Numbered from the stretch's first letter, positions 21,780 through 32,407 are shown. The stretch is 64,000 bases of DNA from Candidula unifasciata (GCA_905116865.2 CAJHNH020000791.1:20001-84000); one strand, 5' to 3'. Made by a program: numbers and translations. Notes: a model not told the origin generated them from the sequence alone.

Positions 21780-22385
21780 GTATGGAACTGATAATCACAA
21801 CTGGAGTACTCTAACTATAACAGTTGTGAGTTGTATGGAAGTGATGAACTTTACTGGAGTACTCTAACTATAACAGTTGTGAGTTGTATGGAACTGAACA
21901 ACACAACTGGGTTAATCTGATTGTTACAGTTCTATGTGGTATAGAACTGACAAACACATCTGGAGTACCCTAACTGTTACAGTTTTAAGTGGTATTTAAC
22001 TGAGAAACACATCTGGAGTACCCTAACTGTTACAGTTTTAAGTGGTATTCAACTGAGAAACACATCTGGAGTACCCTAACTGTTACAGTTTTAAGTGGTA
22101 TTTAACTGAGAAACACAGCTGGAGTACCCTAACTGTTACAGTTTTAAGTGGCATTTAACTGAGAAACACATCTGGAGTACCCTAACTTTTACAGTTTTAA
22201 GTGGTATTCAACTGAGAAACACAGCTGGAGTACTCTAACTGTCACAGTTCTGAGTGGTGTGGAACTAACGACAATTGAGGTACCCCTATTGTTAAAGTTC
22301 TTTATAGCCAGGAACTGATAAATGCAACTGGGGTACAATAACTGTTACAGTTCTGTGTGGTATGGAGCTGATAAACAAAGACAGG
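21780..22385. repeat. 53-bp satellite, right block
   Basis: About eleven copies, more diverged than the left block, with cores GTGGTATTTAACTGAGAAAC and CTGGAGTACCCTAACTGTTA. The first unit starts with the right target duplication GTATG. Confidence 0.92.
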
Positions 22386-22429
22386 TTTTTAATTCATTAC
22401 TGCCGAACTGTAATGTAATGATTTAGGTT

Positions 22430-22785
22430 TTAGGTTTAAACAGCGAATCAACATCATGTCACAAGGGTAGTAACCCATAAGGGCTCCCTTCTACTTCTAA
22501 CTTAAGACTGAGTCTGAAGAATCTCAGCGCAGTGCACGAACTCCGTGGGGTCGGCGAGGTAGTAGCCATAGGGCTATTCTTTTCGATTTCTAACTACCAA
22601 TGGATTTTTTACACGTGTGCAACAATAAACACAGGCATTCGATCTTACTTCCCGGAGATCATGGGAAATTACTATACGTTTACGTAAAAAAATCGTTGCC
22701 TTTACTGGGCTCGAACCCTGGACCTCTAGCACTCGAGGCGGACGCCATGCCTCTAGACCACTCAGCCCCCACCCCTTCTACCCCC
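22430..22785 (-). mobile_element. tRNA-derived SINE, copy 2
   Basis: On the minus strand the head reads GGCTGAGTGGTCTAGAGGC (A box, about 22769-22750), GGCGTCCGCCTCGAG and GGTTCGAGCCC (B box, complement of 22707-22717). The spacing and sequence are those of a tRNA. A body of about 270 bp follows, shared with copy 1. It lacks a poly-A but is AT-rich at its far end. This is the cleaner of the two copies. Confidence 0.85.
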
Positions 22786-22799
22786 CTGTAATGTAAATT

Positions 22800-24135
22800 A
22801 TGACGAAAGTAAACAGTGCAGTCAGAACAAACATAAGAATGCCAGAGATGTTCTGTGCTAGATCTGGAATGAGACAGGGGTATGTCTTATGACCTTTGTT
22901 GTTGTTCTGGAATGAGACAGGGGTATGTCTTATCACCTGTGTTGTTCTGGAATGAGACAGGGGTATGTCTTATCACCTGTGTTGTTGTTCTGGAATGAGA
23001 CAGGGAGGTGTCTTATCACCTGTGTTGTTGTTCTGGAATGAGACAGGGGTATGTCTTATCACCTGTGTTGTTCTGGAATGAGACAGGGGTGTGTCTTATC
23101 ACCTGTGTTTTTGCTCTGGAATGAGACAGGGGTATGTGTTATCACCTGTGTTGTGGTTCTGGAATGAGACAGGAGTATGTCTTATCACCTGTGTTGTTGT
23201 TCTGGAATGAGACAGGGGGATGTCTTATTACCTGTGTTGTTGTTCTGGAATGAGACAATGGGATGTCTTATTACCTGTGCTGTTGTTCCTCGCCTTCGTC
23301 AACCAAATTTGGAAATTAGTTAACACCAGCGAATGGGACAACGCTGGAGAATTTTTCGTTTGTTTTTGTTCTGTTTGTTCCGCCGATGACCAGACAATTT
23401 TAGCATCAACAGCAGTAGAACTACTGTATACAAGAACATATCAACAACTCCATTGCCCATGCGATAAATTTAGTATGAAGATTAACGAAGACAAAAAACT
23501 ATAGGAAAGGATGATGACACTCTCCATAAAAGGAACCATCACCAATATCAGAATTCGAAAACACCACTGAAAGCAGGTGAAGAACTTTACATACCTAGAG
23601 AGCATCTTTTCAGAAGACGGATGAATTAAAAAAGAAATCAAGCAAAGATGCAATTTAGATAATCACATTTTAGCCAAATGGCACCAATTGTGAAACGCAA
23701 GCATGTGAAAATGAATACTAAAAGAACACTGTTCAACACAGTAATCTTACCAACGCTGTGCTTTCAATATCAGCCATGGGCACTGTCTTCAGAAGACAAG
23801 GAAAAAAGTCACGACAGAAATGAAATATTTACGTGCTACGAGAAATGATCAACTTAGCAACGATGTTACTAAGATGAGTGTCGGGACAGAACCAATACTG
23901 AACTTTAAAGGTAGACAGCAGATCAAATGGTTTGACCGTGCAACAAATTTGGCAGCAGACAGGGCACAACAGAGAGCAATGTTATACAGATTCAATGGCA
24001 ACAAGACCAGAGGACGACCACGCAGATCATGGACCGCAGAAATATGAGAGGCTAAAGAGTACTATATACGATGCGAACAGAAGAAAATGTTGTAGAGGTC
24101 TCTCCCTGTCCTCGCGCTGTGAGGCATTTTAGGAT
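22800..24135 (+). pseudogene. Decayed RTE-like LINE reverse transcriptase
   Basis: The frame reads, in order: VRTNIRMPEMFCARSGMRQG (RT block before the conserved GxRQGxxLSP motif), then the tandem array of that motif, LFLAFVNQIWKLVNTSEWDN, SADDQTILAS (the catalytic DD box with Phe changed to Ser), CDKFSMKINEDKK, then the C-terminal region with TLFNTVILPTLCFQ, VTTEMKYLRA and GRPRRSWTAEI. This is the order of an endonuclease/RT LINE. Several frameshifts and stops make it dead. The tail beyond about 24135 shows ATCATCATAATA, similar in type to other LINE tails here. Confidence 0.88.
22862..23290 (+). repeat. 43-bp tandem array made from the LINE RT motif
   Basis: Ten tandem copies of TCTGGAATGAGACAGGGGTA plus TGTCTTATCACCTGTGTTG, with period 38-43 bp (length differs by loss of GTT triplets). 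Translated in the LINE frame the unit is SGMRQGxVLSPVLL, the conserved RT block preceding YADD. Flanking LINE coding sequence is collinear on both sides, so the array arose inside the element by local amplification. Confidence 0.9.
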
Positions 24136-24159
24136 ATCATCATAATATATTTTCTTTAT

Positions 24160-24300
24160 TAACATCCTAGAATGCTTTAACCAGGCGTATCTTACCATGT
24201 CTAAACAACATCTTAGAATGCTTTAATCAGGCGTATCTTACCATGTCTAAACAACATCCTAGAATGCTTTAACCTGGCGTATCTTACCATGTCTAAAAAA
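24160..24300. repeat. 46-bp tandem repeat, three copies
   Basis: Unit AACATCCTAGAATGCTTTAA followed by CAGGCGTATCTTACCATG. Copies differ at single positions. Confidence 0.88.
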
Positions 24301-24589
24301 ACATCATCTTGTCTGACTTATATCTGTCACGGATCTTTTCACATATACACCGTCTAAACATAATTATCTTTTCTGACTTTCTCCTGTCACAGATAATTTC
24401 TAAATTAACTCAGTGATTCTTCTGTTACAAATGGTTCTGCGTATTAACTCACAGTTTTTCCTGTTCCACATTAACTTGTCCTTTTCTCAGTCGCATATAT
24501 GTTGTTAATTTACCATGTCTGCTGGTGTTACAAATTTAAATCCGTTTAACCCCACACAAGATCTTTTTCAAAGTATACGTCTTCAGGAT

Positions 24590-24770
24590 AGAACGAGTTA
24601 CTGTAGATACTTGCTGACACTTACAGAGTTACTGTAGATACTTGCTGGCACTTACAGAGTTACTGTAGATACTTGCTGGCACTTACAGAGTTGCTGTAGA
24701 TACTTGCTGGCATTTACAGAGTTACTGCAGATACTTGATGGCACTAACAGAGTTGCTGTAGATACTTGCT
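24590..24770. repeat. 31-bp minisatellite, left block
   Basis: About six copies of a unit with GAGTTACTGTAGATACTTGC then TGGCACTTACA. The array resumes at 25546 after the LTR-like insertion. Confidence 0.92.
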
Positions 24771-25545
24771 TGTGTGGCACAGTCGTGCCTTGACATCCCC
24801 CAAGAAATAGATGTGCCTAGTTCGGCCAAGGTGAATGGATACAGTTCGTAGCTCTCTTCGATCGTACTCAAAAACAAGGCCAGTGATGTAACAATTATAC
24901 AGCAGTTTATTTATTAATAAACTTATCAAGTCAAACAGAATGAATCATTCAATAACAATATTATAAGAGCACTTCATTATCTTATTACTGGCTATTCTTA
25001 TGTTTCTCTATGAGTCCATTAATCACTCTCTTAGCTAAACTCCAAGTTTAATCTATATAACTTCTAAACGAAGTCCAGCTCTAGTTTTCCTGACTGGTCT
25101 CTCAAGCGGACCAGTCCTAACTGTCCTCTCAAGCGGCCCGCCCTGACTGACTTTCTCCTCCCCCTTCTGCCCCTGGCTACTCACTTCCCCTCGCTTTCCC
25201 GCTCTTTCTGGCGTGCCTTCTCAATCACCCCCTGACATCTGTCTCTGGTGGTCAGGTTTGGATAAACGTATCGTCAGTTAGACACCTTCATCGCGTTGCT
25301 CACGGGTACTCGTCGACCTCCCTCTCTGTCGTATGTTTTCATCCTTCTGTCAGATGTCATGGTATTACTCAGATAACCGCACTCAATTCAACTATGGTCA
25401 CCGTGCAGATGTTCTGTATCGCTGGCCAGGCCAGCTTTCTAATCACCCATGTCTGTCATGTCACACAGTGATGGATTAGTATGCCTTGATGGTGTTCTGA
25501 AATGTATTTATTCGTTTAACCCCTTTCTGCCTATATTTCATTACA
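24771..25545. mobile_element. LTR-like insertion in the 31-bp satellite, 775 bp
   Basis: It interrupts the 31-bp array cleanly. On plus it begins TGTGTGGCAC and ends TTTCATTACA; on minus this is TGTAATGAAA...CACACA, an LTR-like TG...CA pair. TTATTAATAAAC near 24910 may be a polyadenylation region. I could not find a 5-bp target duplication: the flanks are TTGCT and CTGGC, sharing only CT with the satellite unit. A solo LTR is likely but not proven. Confidence 0.55.
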
Positions 25546-25815
25546 CTGGCACTAACAGAGTTTCTGTAGATACTTGCAGGCACTTACAGCGTTGCTGTAG
25601 ATACTTGCTGGCACTTACAGAGTTACTGTAGATACTTGCTGGCACTTACACTTTTGCTGTAGATACTTGCTGGCACTTACAAAGTTGCTGTAGATACTTG
25701 CTGGCACTTACAGAGTAACTGTAGATACTTGCTGGCTCTTAGAGTTACTGTAGATACTTGCTGGCACTTACAGAGTTACTGTAGATACTTGATGGCACTT
25801 ACAGAGTTTACTCTT
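25546..25815. repeat. 31-bp minisatellite, right block
   Basis: About eight to nine copies of the same 31-bp unit as 24590-24770, including one copy of 24 bp shortened by a deletion near 25739. Confidence 0.92.
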
Positions 25816-25859
25816 TCGGTGGCTAAAACCGTTGGTTCGAATATATGGGATATATGGGG

Positions 25860-26412
25860 TTACAAAACGGATAAGTACAACAGGGATAAATACAGCATGG
25901 ATACAACAGGGTGAGATGCAACAGGGAAAGATAAAAAAGGGATTGATAAAACAGGGACAGTTACAATAGGGATAGATACAAAAATGATTGATGCAACACA
26001 GTTACAATAGGGATAGATACAAAAGGGATTGATGCGACAGGAACAGTTACAATAGGGATAGATACAAAAGGGATTGATGCGACATGAACAGTTACAATAG
26101 GGATAGATACAAAAGGGATTGATGCAGCAGGAACAGTTACAATAAGGATAGATACAAAAGGGATTGATGCAACAGGGATAGATATAATAGGGATTGATGC
26201 AACAGGAACAGTTACAATAGGGATAGATATAAAAAGGATTGATGCAACAGGAACAGTTACAATAGGGATAGATATAAAAGGGATTGATGCAACAGGAACA
26301 GTTACAATAGGGATATATATAAAAGGGATTGATGCAACAGGGACAGTTACAGTAGGGATAGAAACAAAAGGGGTTGATGCAACAGGGATAGATACAACAA
26401 GGATAGAATGAA
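25860..26412. repeat. 45-bp minisatellite
   Basis: About eleven copies built from AACAGTTACAATAGGGATAG and ATACAAAAGGGATTGATGCA. The period is 45, a multiple of three, so long frames appear on the minus strand; they are not credible proteins. The first copies are degenerate. Confidence 0.92.
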
Positions 26413-26999
26413 TTGCCAGCAAGAAAGCAGCAAATATTAATAATGTTGAACAAAACTAACCAAGGTTTAGCGAGTCCTTTAGTACGAAAGTATTAAAGGG
26501 AAATGAAAATAAAAAATAATAATTATTTCGTGTCTTTGTGTAAATCATTCTAAATTTCCCTTCGACAAGAAATGATGACTTCCGAAAGTATCACATCTCT
26601 CACCTCCACTCTCAAAGACCCATCAATATTTGCCAAGCTCAAACAATTTTACAACTTCTGTGTAAATATAATAAAATCTGACTTTAAAAAAAAAATGCAA
26701 TCTTCATACTGTCACCTCTCACATGACCCTGCATTGACTCACAGAAAAGAAGCATCGGCAGCTCGAACCAGCCAGAACGTAAATATATTTCTGGCCACTC
26801 AGAATGATGCATTACAATGTGCTTCGCTTGATTCCTGCGAATAATTGATAACGTAATCGATCGCAAAATGCACTGGGTACTCACGCCAAACAGCATTGTG
26901 TATATCTGGCTGGATTTTGCCCTCTGCACAACGTACACAATCGTCGTGTGTTTAAATACTCGTCTGGTGTATAAAATATTAGTGCGACTAGCTATTCAA
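26413..26999. other. Unique sequence, no gene seen
   Basis: A 90-codon frame at 26572 begins MMTSESITSLTSTLKDPSI. It has no recognised domain, start context or splice site that would support it. Confidence 0.5.
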
Positions 27000-27190
27000 C
27001 CCAGATCCAGTGTTTTTGTTTCTGGTTCAAGATTGAAACTCGCAGATTTGTGTCTATTCTATTTTAGTTTTCTAGTTAAAGTTTATAACACGCAGATTAT
27101 GTCTCTTTGTGTGTTAGTTTTCTGGCTAGTTTGAAACACGCAGATTGTGTCTCCAGTATATTGGTTTCTGGTTAAAGTTTAAAAACGGTA
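27000..27190. repeat. Degenerate tandem repeat of about 60 bp
   Basis: Three imperfect copies with AACACGCAGATTxTGTCTC and TTTCTGGTTAAAGTTT cores. Confidence 0.6.
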
Positions 27191-27269
27191 GACTGCGTTC
27201 AGAAAATATAATCCTACCACCTGCATTATTGCAGCTGTCAGCCAAAAGTTGGAATATTTAAACTTCCGT

Positions 27270-27367
27270 AACACACATACACACTCACACATAATAATAC
27301 GCACGCACACGCATATGTGTATAAACACGCACGCATATACGTGTGTGCGCGCACACACACAAATGGT

Positions 27368-27426
<59 letters not shown>

Positions 27427-27430
27427 ATAT
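27270..27430. repeat. CA, TA and TG microsatellites
   Basis: Degenerate CA/CG run to about 27360, then a TA run (27370-27401) and a TG run (27402-27427). The CA and TG parts are complementary across the TA centre, so single strands could fold. Confidence 0.92.
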
Positions 27431-27436
27431 TTTAAA

Positions 27437-27625
27437 CTGGACACTTTTTAGATCACACTGGACGATTTTCAAACCACCTCGAACGTTCTTAAATTCAAAC
27501 TGGAATGTTTTTTAATCACATGGGACGTTTTTCAAATCAAACTGGACATTGTTTAAATCATACAGGACGTTTTTTGTACCAAACTGGACGCTTTTGAAAT
27601 TAAATGAGACAATTTTCATAGTAAA
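27437..27625. repeat. Degenerate 21-bp tandem repeat
   Basis: Eight to nine imperfect units of the type CTGGACGTTTTTCAAATCAAA, about 21 bp each. Confidence 0.7.
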
Positions 27626-27779
27626 TGTACACAGTTTGTTATCGGCAATGAAAACTTCCTAACAAAGAAAGTAATGACAAAGAAATCACATTTTACAAGC
27701 TGAAAGGCTGTCCTGCTGCTGTTATCGTCAAGTTCATCATATTAAGGACGTAATTTGTTACTGTTCCAATGTTTTCTTT

Positions 27780-28450
27780 AATGATCTTGCTTAGTGTCTA
27801 GTGGGCCTTGAATTTCCCAGCAGGCGCTTCGCTGATGCCTTGACCTTAGAGAAGAGGTTTTCTGTAGGGCTCAATATGTAGGTGTAATTGGATACGAACT
27901 TTAGATGATAGAAAGAGTCGAGGTCTATTCGTTGATCATCTGCTTTGTGGATTCTGGCATTGTTCATTATCAGCCATGCACCGCTCAGTTCCTCCCTGCT
28001 ACCTTTACGCCTCACAAGCGCTTCGAAAAACGTGCAGAACTTTTAACGATTTCAGGTGCCATCATCAATGATCTTTGAGTGAACTATGGCTTGCTTGTTC
28101 ATCGTCACAATTAGTTTCACCACGCGGCCTCTTAGTGTGGGCAGGGTAATATTTGATCGTGTCTCTCTTCTCGAGCAAACCTATGTCCGCCGCAAGTGAA
28201 GATTGAATCCACACTCATCAATGAAGACGCACTTCTTCTTGTCTTGTGGAGCACGTGCTGAGAAATCGAGAGCATACGTTTCCCGGCTTCCAATCGTCGT
28301 GATGCTGTTGACGCGGTCAAGTGCGTAATGGCACTTCTTTAGGGTGCTTTTCTTTAGGGTGCTTTTCTTTAGGGTCCTTTTAAGCCTTTTGAGGCCATCG
28401 AAAATTGAAGATATGGTCAAGTTAGTCCCGTTCTCCTTCATTCGCTGCTA
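27780..28450 (-). pseudogene. IS630/Tc1/mariner-type transposase remnant (DDE)
   Basis: Two minus-strand frames cover a DDE transposase. The upstream one (28441-28181) reads a LDRVNSITTIGSRETYALDF region then VFIDECGFNLHLRR, the first catalytic Asp block. After a frame change with a SLKDH stretch, the second (28015-27791) reads LVRRKGSREELSGAWLIMNN with ARIHK, then YILSPTENLFSKVK, the catalytic Glu block. The second catalytic residue is Asn where the family has Asp (MDNARIH), and the frame is broken near 28130. KSTLKK is repeated three times at about 28335-28375. Inactive; no terminal inverted repeats were found. The 5' part is missing or unrecognised. Confidence 0.82.
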
Positions 28451-28451
28451 C

Positions 28452-28472
28452 CATCATCATCATCATCATCAT
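28452..28472. repeat. ATC trinucleotide run, tail of the minus-strand LINE
   Basis: Seven CAT units between the transposase remnant and the LINE C-terminus. As GAT/ATG units on the minus strand it lies where this LINE type has its 3' simple-repeat tail. Confidence 0.75.
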
Positions 28473-28475
28473 AGA

Positions 28476-29090
28476 CCACTTCTGCTGTAATGCGCCGTGG
28501 GGAGGAATAATTTGCGATCCAGTGAACGTTGGCTACCACTGGCTATTGTCATGCCTTGAAGGCATAGAGTGTCTTTAATGTTGTCGATCCATGTTTTCCG
28601 CGGCCGTCCTCTGCTTGTGATGGTATTTTATCTTGCGGCATTCTAACAAGATGGCCAAATATCTGCTGTTTCTCGAGGAATCGAGTACAAGGTGTCGTTC
28701 CCACAATTTGCCTGATAGTTTCATTATTCATTCGATCTCGGATGGTAGGGTTGGCTGCTTTTCTCAGGCAACTCATCTCGCAGGTGGTGATTTTGCGTAT
28801 ATGGGCTTTAGATAGTGTCCATGTTTGGCACTGGTAGCTTAATGTCGGATTAAATATGATATTAATAATCTGTCTCTTTGCACTCATAGTTATGCTTGGA
28901 TGTCTTAATAATGGTGACAATTGGTATATAAGTGCATTTGCTTTCTGGCATCCGGTTTCTATTTCTCTGCCAATTCTACCATCTTCTGTGATCATATTTC
29001 CTAGATATTTAAACTCCCTAACTTGATTCGGGGCAGAACCGTTCAGCTTTTGCCCTGATAGACCATAATATTCTGAATAGAAAATTAGAA
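28476..29090 (-). pseudogene. RTE-like LINE reverse transcriptase C-terminus
   Basis: The 181-codon minus-strand frame contains VREFKYLGNMITEDGRI, then ANALIYQLSPLLRHPSI, FNPTLSYQCQTWTLSKA, ITTCEMSCLRKAANPT and RMNNETIRQIVGTTPC. This is the RT C-terminal region of the same LINE type as at 12270 and 35755. The frame breaks near the GRPRKxW motif. Upstream on the minus strand the match stops near 29090, where plus-strand CR1-like sequence begins; the endonuclease of a like element reappears at 30360. Confidence 0.87.
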
Positions 29091-30360
29091 ACAATGAAAT
29101 GTAACCCTAGGCTGTTAAAGTTAAAACAATCCTTTTTGTTAAATAGAAAACAAATAATCTCATGCAATAAATCCCAATCGCGAACAACTACCTTAAATAC
29201 TGGGGTGCCGCAAGGCTCGTTTCATCTCCTCTGTTATTTAGTATTTACATAAAAGATCTTCCTTTATGTCTGACGTCGTCCTGCGACTGTACCATCTATG
29301 CAAATGCTCAAACAAGTAATGTACTAGAGTCGTCATTACAACAAGAACTAATCAATGTAGCCAAATGGAGCAGTGCAAACCGTATGCAAACAAACATTAC
29401 TAAAACACTAATAACAACGAGACAAAAACTATGTAGTCTAATTTCATAGAAAACGCCTCAACTCTACATTGGGAGGACGCAAGTGAAAAGTGTAACTGAG
29501 CACAAAGCACTGGGGTTGATCATTGATGCAAATCTAACCTGCAACTCACATGTACAAGCACGTATGAAGCAAACAGCTAAAAAGGTTTACCAGCTTGCAA
29601 AAATTAAAATCTTTCTTGATGAAAACACAAAAAGATATTCTATATTTCTCACATCCAGACATATATAGACTTTTGCTCTACAATATGGGAATACTGTTCC
29701 AATTCTGTAATCAAGAGGCTCACCTCACTGCAAAATCGCGCCATTCGCTTAATAAGTTATAATCATGGGACAGTGAGTTCCGTAACATATAAAGGTCTTA
29801 GGCTACTACCGCTTCTTGAACGTCTATATTTCAGTAGGGGGAAATTTACGCACAAAATATTATCCCTAAAGGCCCCATGTTACTTATTGCCGTTGTTTGA
29901 ATATAATGGAAGGAACAATAAACGCCTAATCATTTTACACATCCCTAAACCTAGGATAGACCTATACAAAACTAGTTTGACGTACTCCGCAGCTCAGCTG
30001 TGGAATTGTCTTCCACAACAGATAAAAAATACCACTAGTCCCTATAGGTACAATCAAAAACTGTTCGGATATTATCTGAGCACAGATTACATGCCCCCAT
30101 AGAAGACATAAAGAAAAATATTTTAGAAATAGCGCTCTTTCCCCTAGATTTATTACAACCAACCACTATGGTTTATTGTAGTTAGAAATGTGCACATTCC
30201 AGTGCTTGTACTGAATATTTTGATTCCATTGATAATGTTTATTACTTGGTGTGTGAATGAAATGATGTAAGAATAGAGGGAGACCTTGAAGGGCAGAATG
30301 TTAGATGGGCCTGTGTGCCCAATTCCTAACCCTTTGAAAAAAAAAAGTTTGTTCGTTCGT
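29091..30360 (+). pseudogene. CR1-like LINE: RT core to 3' tail
   Basis: Plus-strand reading gives NRKQIISCNKSQSRTTTLN, GVPQGS near 29205, SPLLFSIYIKDLP, then YANAQTS where the family has the catalytic YADD-T motif, VAKWSSANRMQTN, ALGLIIDANLTCNSHV and GLRLLPLLERLYFSRGK. The end is a typical CR1/L2-group C-terminus, PRIDLYKTSLTYSAAQLWNC then LPQQIKN (frame ends near 30102). After a 3' region of about 230 bp come an A10 run and GTTCGTTCGTTCGTC (30346-30363), resembling a short tandem CR1-type tail. Several frameshifts and stops are present and both catalytic aspartates are lost. Confidence 0.85.
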
Positions 30361-30990
30361 TCGTCTTTGCTCCAACTAAACTGCTCAAGAATCTTCTTGA
30401 AATCAAAATGTGATCAATCTGATTGTGGACATTATAGCCAGGACTTTTCCAAGTCCACAATCTTCGAGGATGGTGTTTAAACCAGGTGTTACCTGCTATC
30501 ATGCTGTGCGACTCAGCCCATAGCCCATGCTATTAATCTGTCGCCTTTCACATTTTTTTTTCCTAGGTCATAGCCACCCGTCCTTTATTTCGTACACTTT
30601 CACTTCCTATTTACGCGTTGAAATCTCCAAGCACCATTGTTACTTCACAGTTTTTGCATTAATCAACAGCCATGTCTAACTCATCATAAAATAGTCAATA
30701 GCTTTTTCTGAACTATCTGCTGTTGGGGTATAAATCTGTACTAAGTTGATTTCAAACGGTCTACTAATAGTACCCTGTCTAATTTTGTCCTAAATCCTTT
30801 CACAGTTTTTGAGCTCTTTGGATCCAAAATAATACCTTTACTATATATCTTCCCACCTGAGTAAATAATTATGTGCTGATCTGAATACTTTTCCTCTGCT
30901 CCTGGCCATCACATTTTACTAATTCCTAATAAGTTGATGTTTCTTCTCTTCATTTCCATCTTGATGTTATCCAACTGTCCGTTTTGTATG
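30360..30990 (-). pseudogene. RTE-like LINE endonuclease domain
   Basis: Minus-strand reading shows endonuclease blocks in order: NINLLGISKM with WPGAEE, IIIYSGGKIYSKGI, LDPKSSKTVKGF, an NNGAWRFQ segment at the MGDFNAK position, then GLNTILEDCGLGKSW and DHILISRRFLSSLVGAKT. These fit the apurinic endonuclease of RTE/CFDP2-like LINEs. Stops and shifts are frequent. Its C-terminal end meets the CR1-like tail at 30360, and RT of a similar element continues at 29090, so both may be parts of one LINE split by the CR1-like copy. Confidence 0.75.
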
Positions 30991-30997
30991 GGTGTTA

Positions 30998-31275
30998 GGT
31001 TTATGATACACTAAGAATTTTTCCTTGGCGATCTATGATACACAACGAATTTTCCCCTGATGGTTATAGGATAGTCCAAGAATTTCCCTGGCTGGGTATA
31101 TGCTATGCAAGAATCCTCCCTTGATATGTCTATAATACACCATAATTTTGCCTTGATGGGTTTTTGATACGCGACAAATTTTTTTCTGTATGTGTCTATG
31201 ATACACGAACACATTTCTTTTGATGGCTCTATGATACACCAAGAATCATCTCTTGATGGGTCTGTTATACAACGA
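30998..31275. repeat. 33-35-bp satellite, second locus
   Basis: Eight diverged units built on TCTATGATACACCAAGAAT and CTCTTGATGGG. The sequence is the same family as the array at 8968-10808 and 11778-11820, about 20 kb away. Confidence 0.83.
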
Positions 31276-31666
31276 GATCTCCGGTCCAATATGGAGGACT
31301 AGGAATGGCAGAATGTTTAGCTTCAAATTTATTTTTGCTTCCGACAGCGATTTGCTGATGCAGTTTCCACACATGGAAGGGAAGTCTACTATTTCGCTGC
31401 CTTAGCTACAGAGTTTAGTTCCTGGTGCAGCACTGCAAGCTGTGTTTTTTTTTTTTTTCATGCGGAATGTCTTTCATATGTGCAGCGGTTGAGTCGTGGT
31501 ATTCTATATGACAGGTCGTTGGTTTATGTGGGGGTTGGCGAAATGACTGAGTACTTGCATCAACGAAAAACTGCATTTCTGGTGACGGCTGTTGGCTTTG
31601 GTGTCTTAGCAACTGCTAATGTGCATTTACTGCATACGCACATTTCTGGACTGTGCCGGAACTTAT
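31276..31666. other. Unique sequence, no gene seen
   Basis: A T15 run at 31445-31459. Frames here have no recognised domain. Confidence 0.45.
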
Positions 31667-31985
31667 TGCCTAGAACTAACACGTCTGCAAGTGCCGGCTG
31701 TGCACAATCCCTAGAGCACGCACGGCTGCAAGTCCCGGCTATAGACAGTTCCTAGTACTCACACGGCAAGTCCCTGCTGCACACAGTCTCTGTAACTCAC
31801 ATGGATGCAAATCACAGCAGTACACAATCACTAGAACTCACATCGCTGCAAGTTCCAGCTGTACACACTCATAATAACTCGGCTGCAAGTCCCAGCTGTA
31901 CAAAATCCCCATTACTCACACGGCTGCCAGTCCCGGCTGTACACAATCCTGATATCTAACACGGCTGCTGGCCCAGGCTGTTTTG
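31667..31985. repeat. Degenerate 41-bp tandem repeat
   Basis: Seven to eight copies with CGGCTGCAAGTCCCGGCTGT and ACACAATCCCTAGAACTCAC. Spacing 41 bp at 31685 and 31726. Confidence 0.85.
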
Positions 31986-32362
31986 AAAGGCAATCTTTCA
32001 GATACCTCTTGTTTTCTCACAGCTTATGTTGCAGCATGGCTGGAAACTGATTAGATTGTTCGGAGAAAAAGTGAATGGTTACCTCATCTCACAATGCAAT
32101 GTTTAGTTCATCTCATTATACAGTTCACTTAGAATTGGTTGCACTTTCATCTGTCATATAGCAGTTCCATGTTTGTCATGATACTTTGTACAGAACCGTG
32201 TAATTTCGATGTTTACACACACTGTATATTTTGGGGATGTACGTCCTCTGCCCTCATGAACTAAGTCTATTGTTTGATTACACTTTACAAGACACTTGTG
32301 TGACTGCGTTTATATTTCTGATGTATAGATCCACTTTCCCGATCGACTACACACGAGTAGTT
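31986..32362. other. Unique sequence, no gene seen
   Basis: Contains CATCTCACAATGCAATGTTTAGTTCATCTCATTATACAGTTCA-like short internal similarity of about 30 bp, otherwise nothing recognised. Confidence 0.4.
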
Positions 32363-32364
32363 TC

Positions 32365-32367
<3 letters not shown>

Positions 32368-32407
<40 letters not shown>

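Noticed and set aside
22697..22785. Functional tRNA gene
   Set aside because: The head lacks a convincing acceptor stem and is joined to a shared SINE body; a SINE is the better explanation.
26572..26844. 90-residue hypothetical protein
   Set aside because: No domain, no splice or promoter signal, and length is within chance for this base composition.
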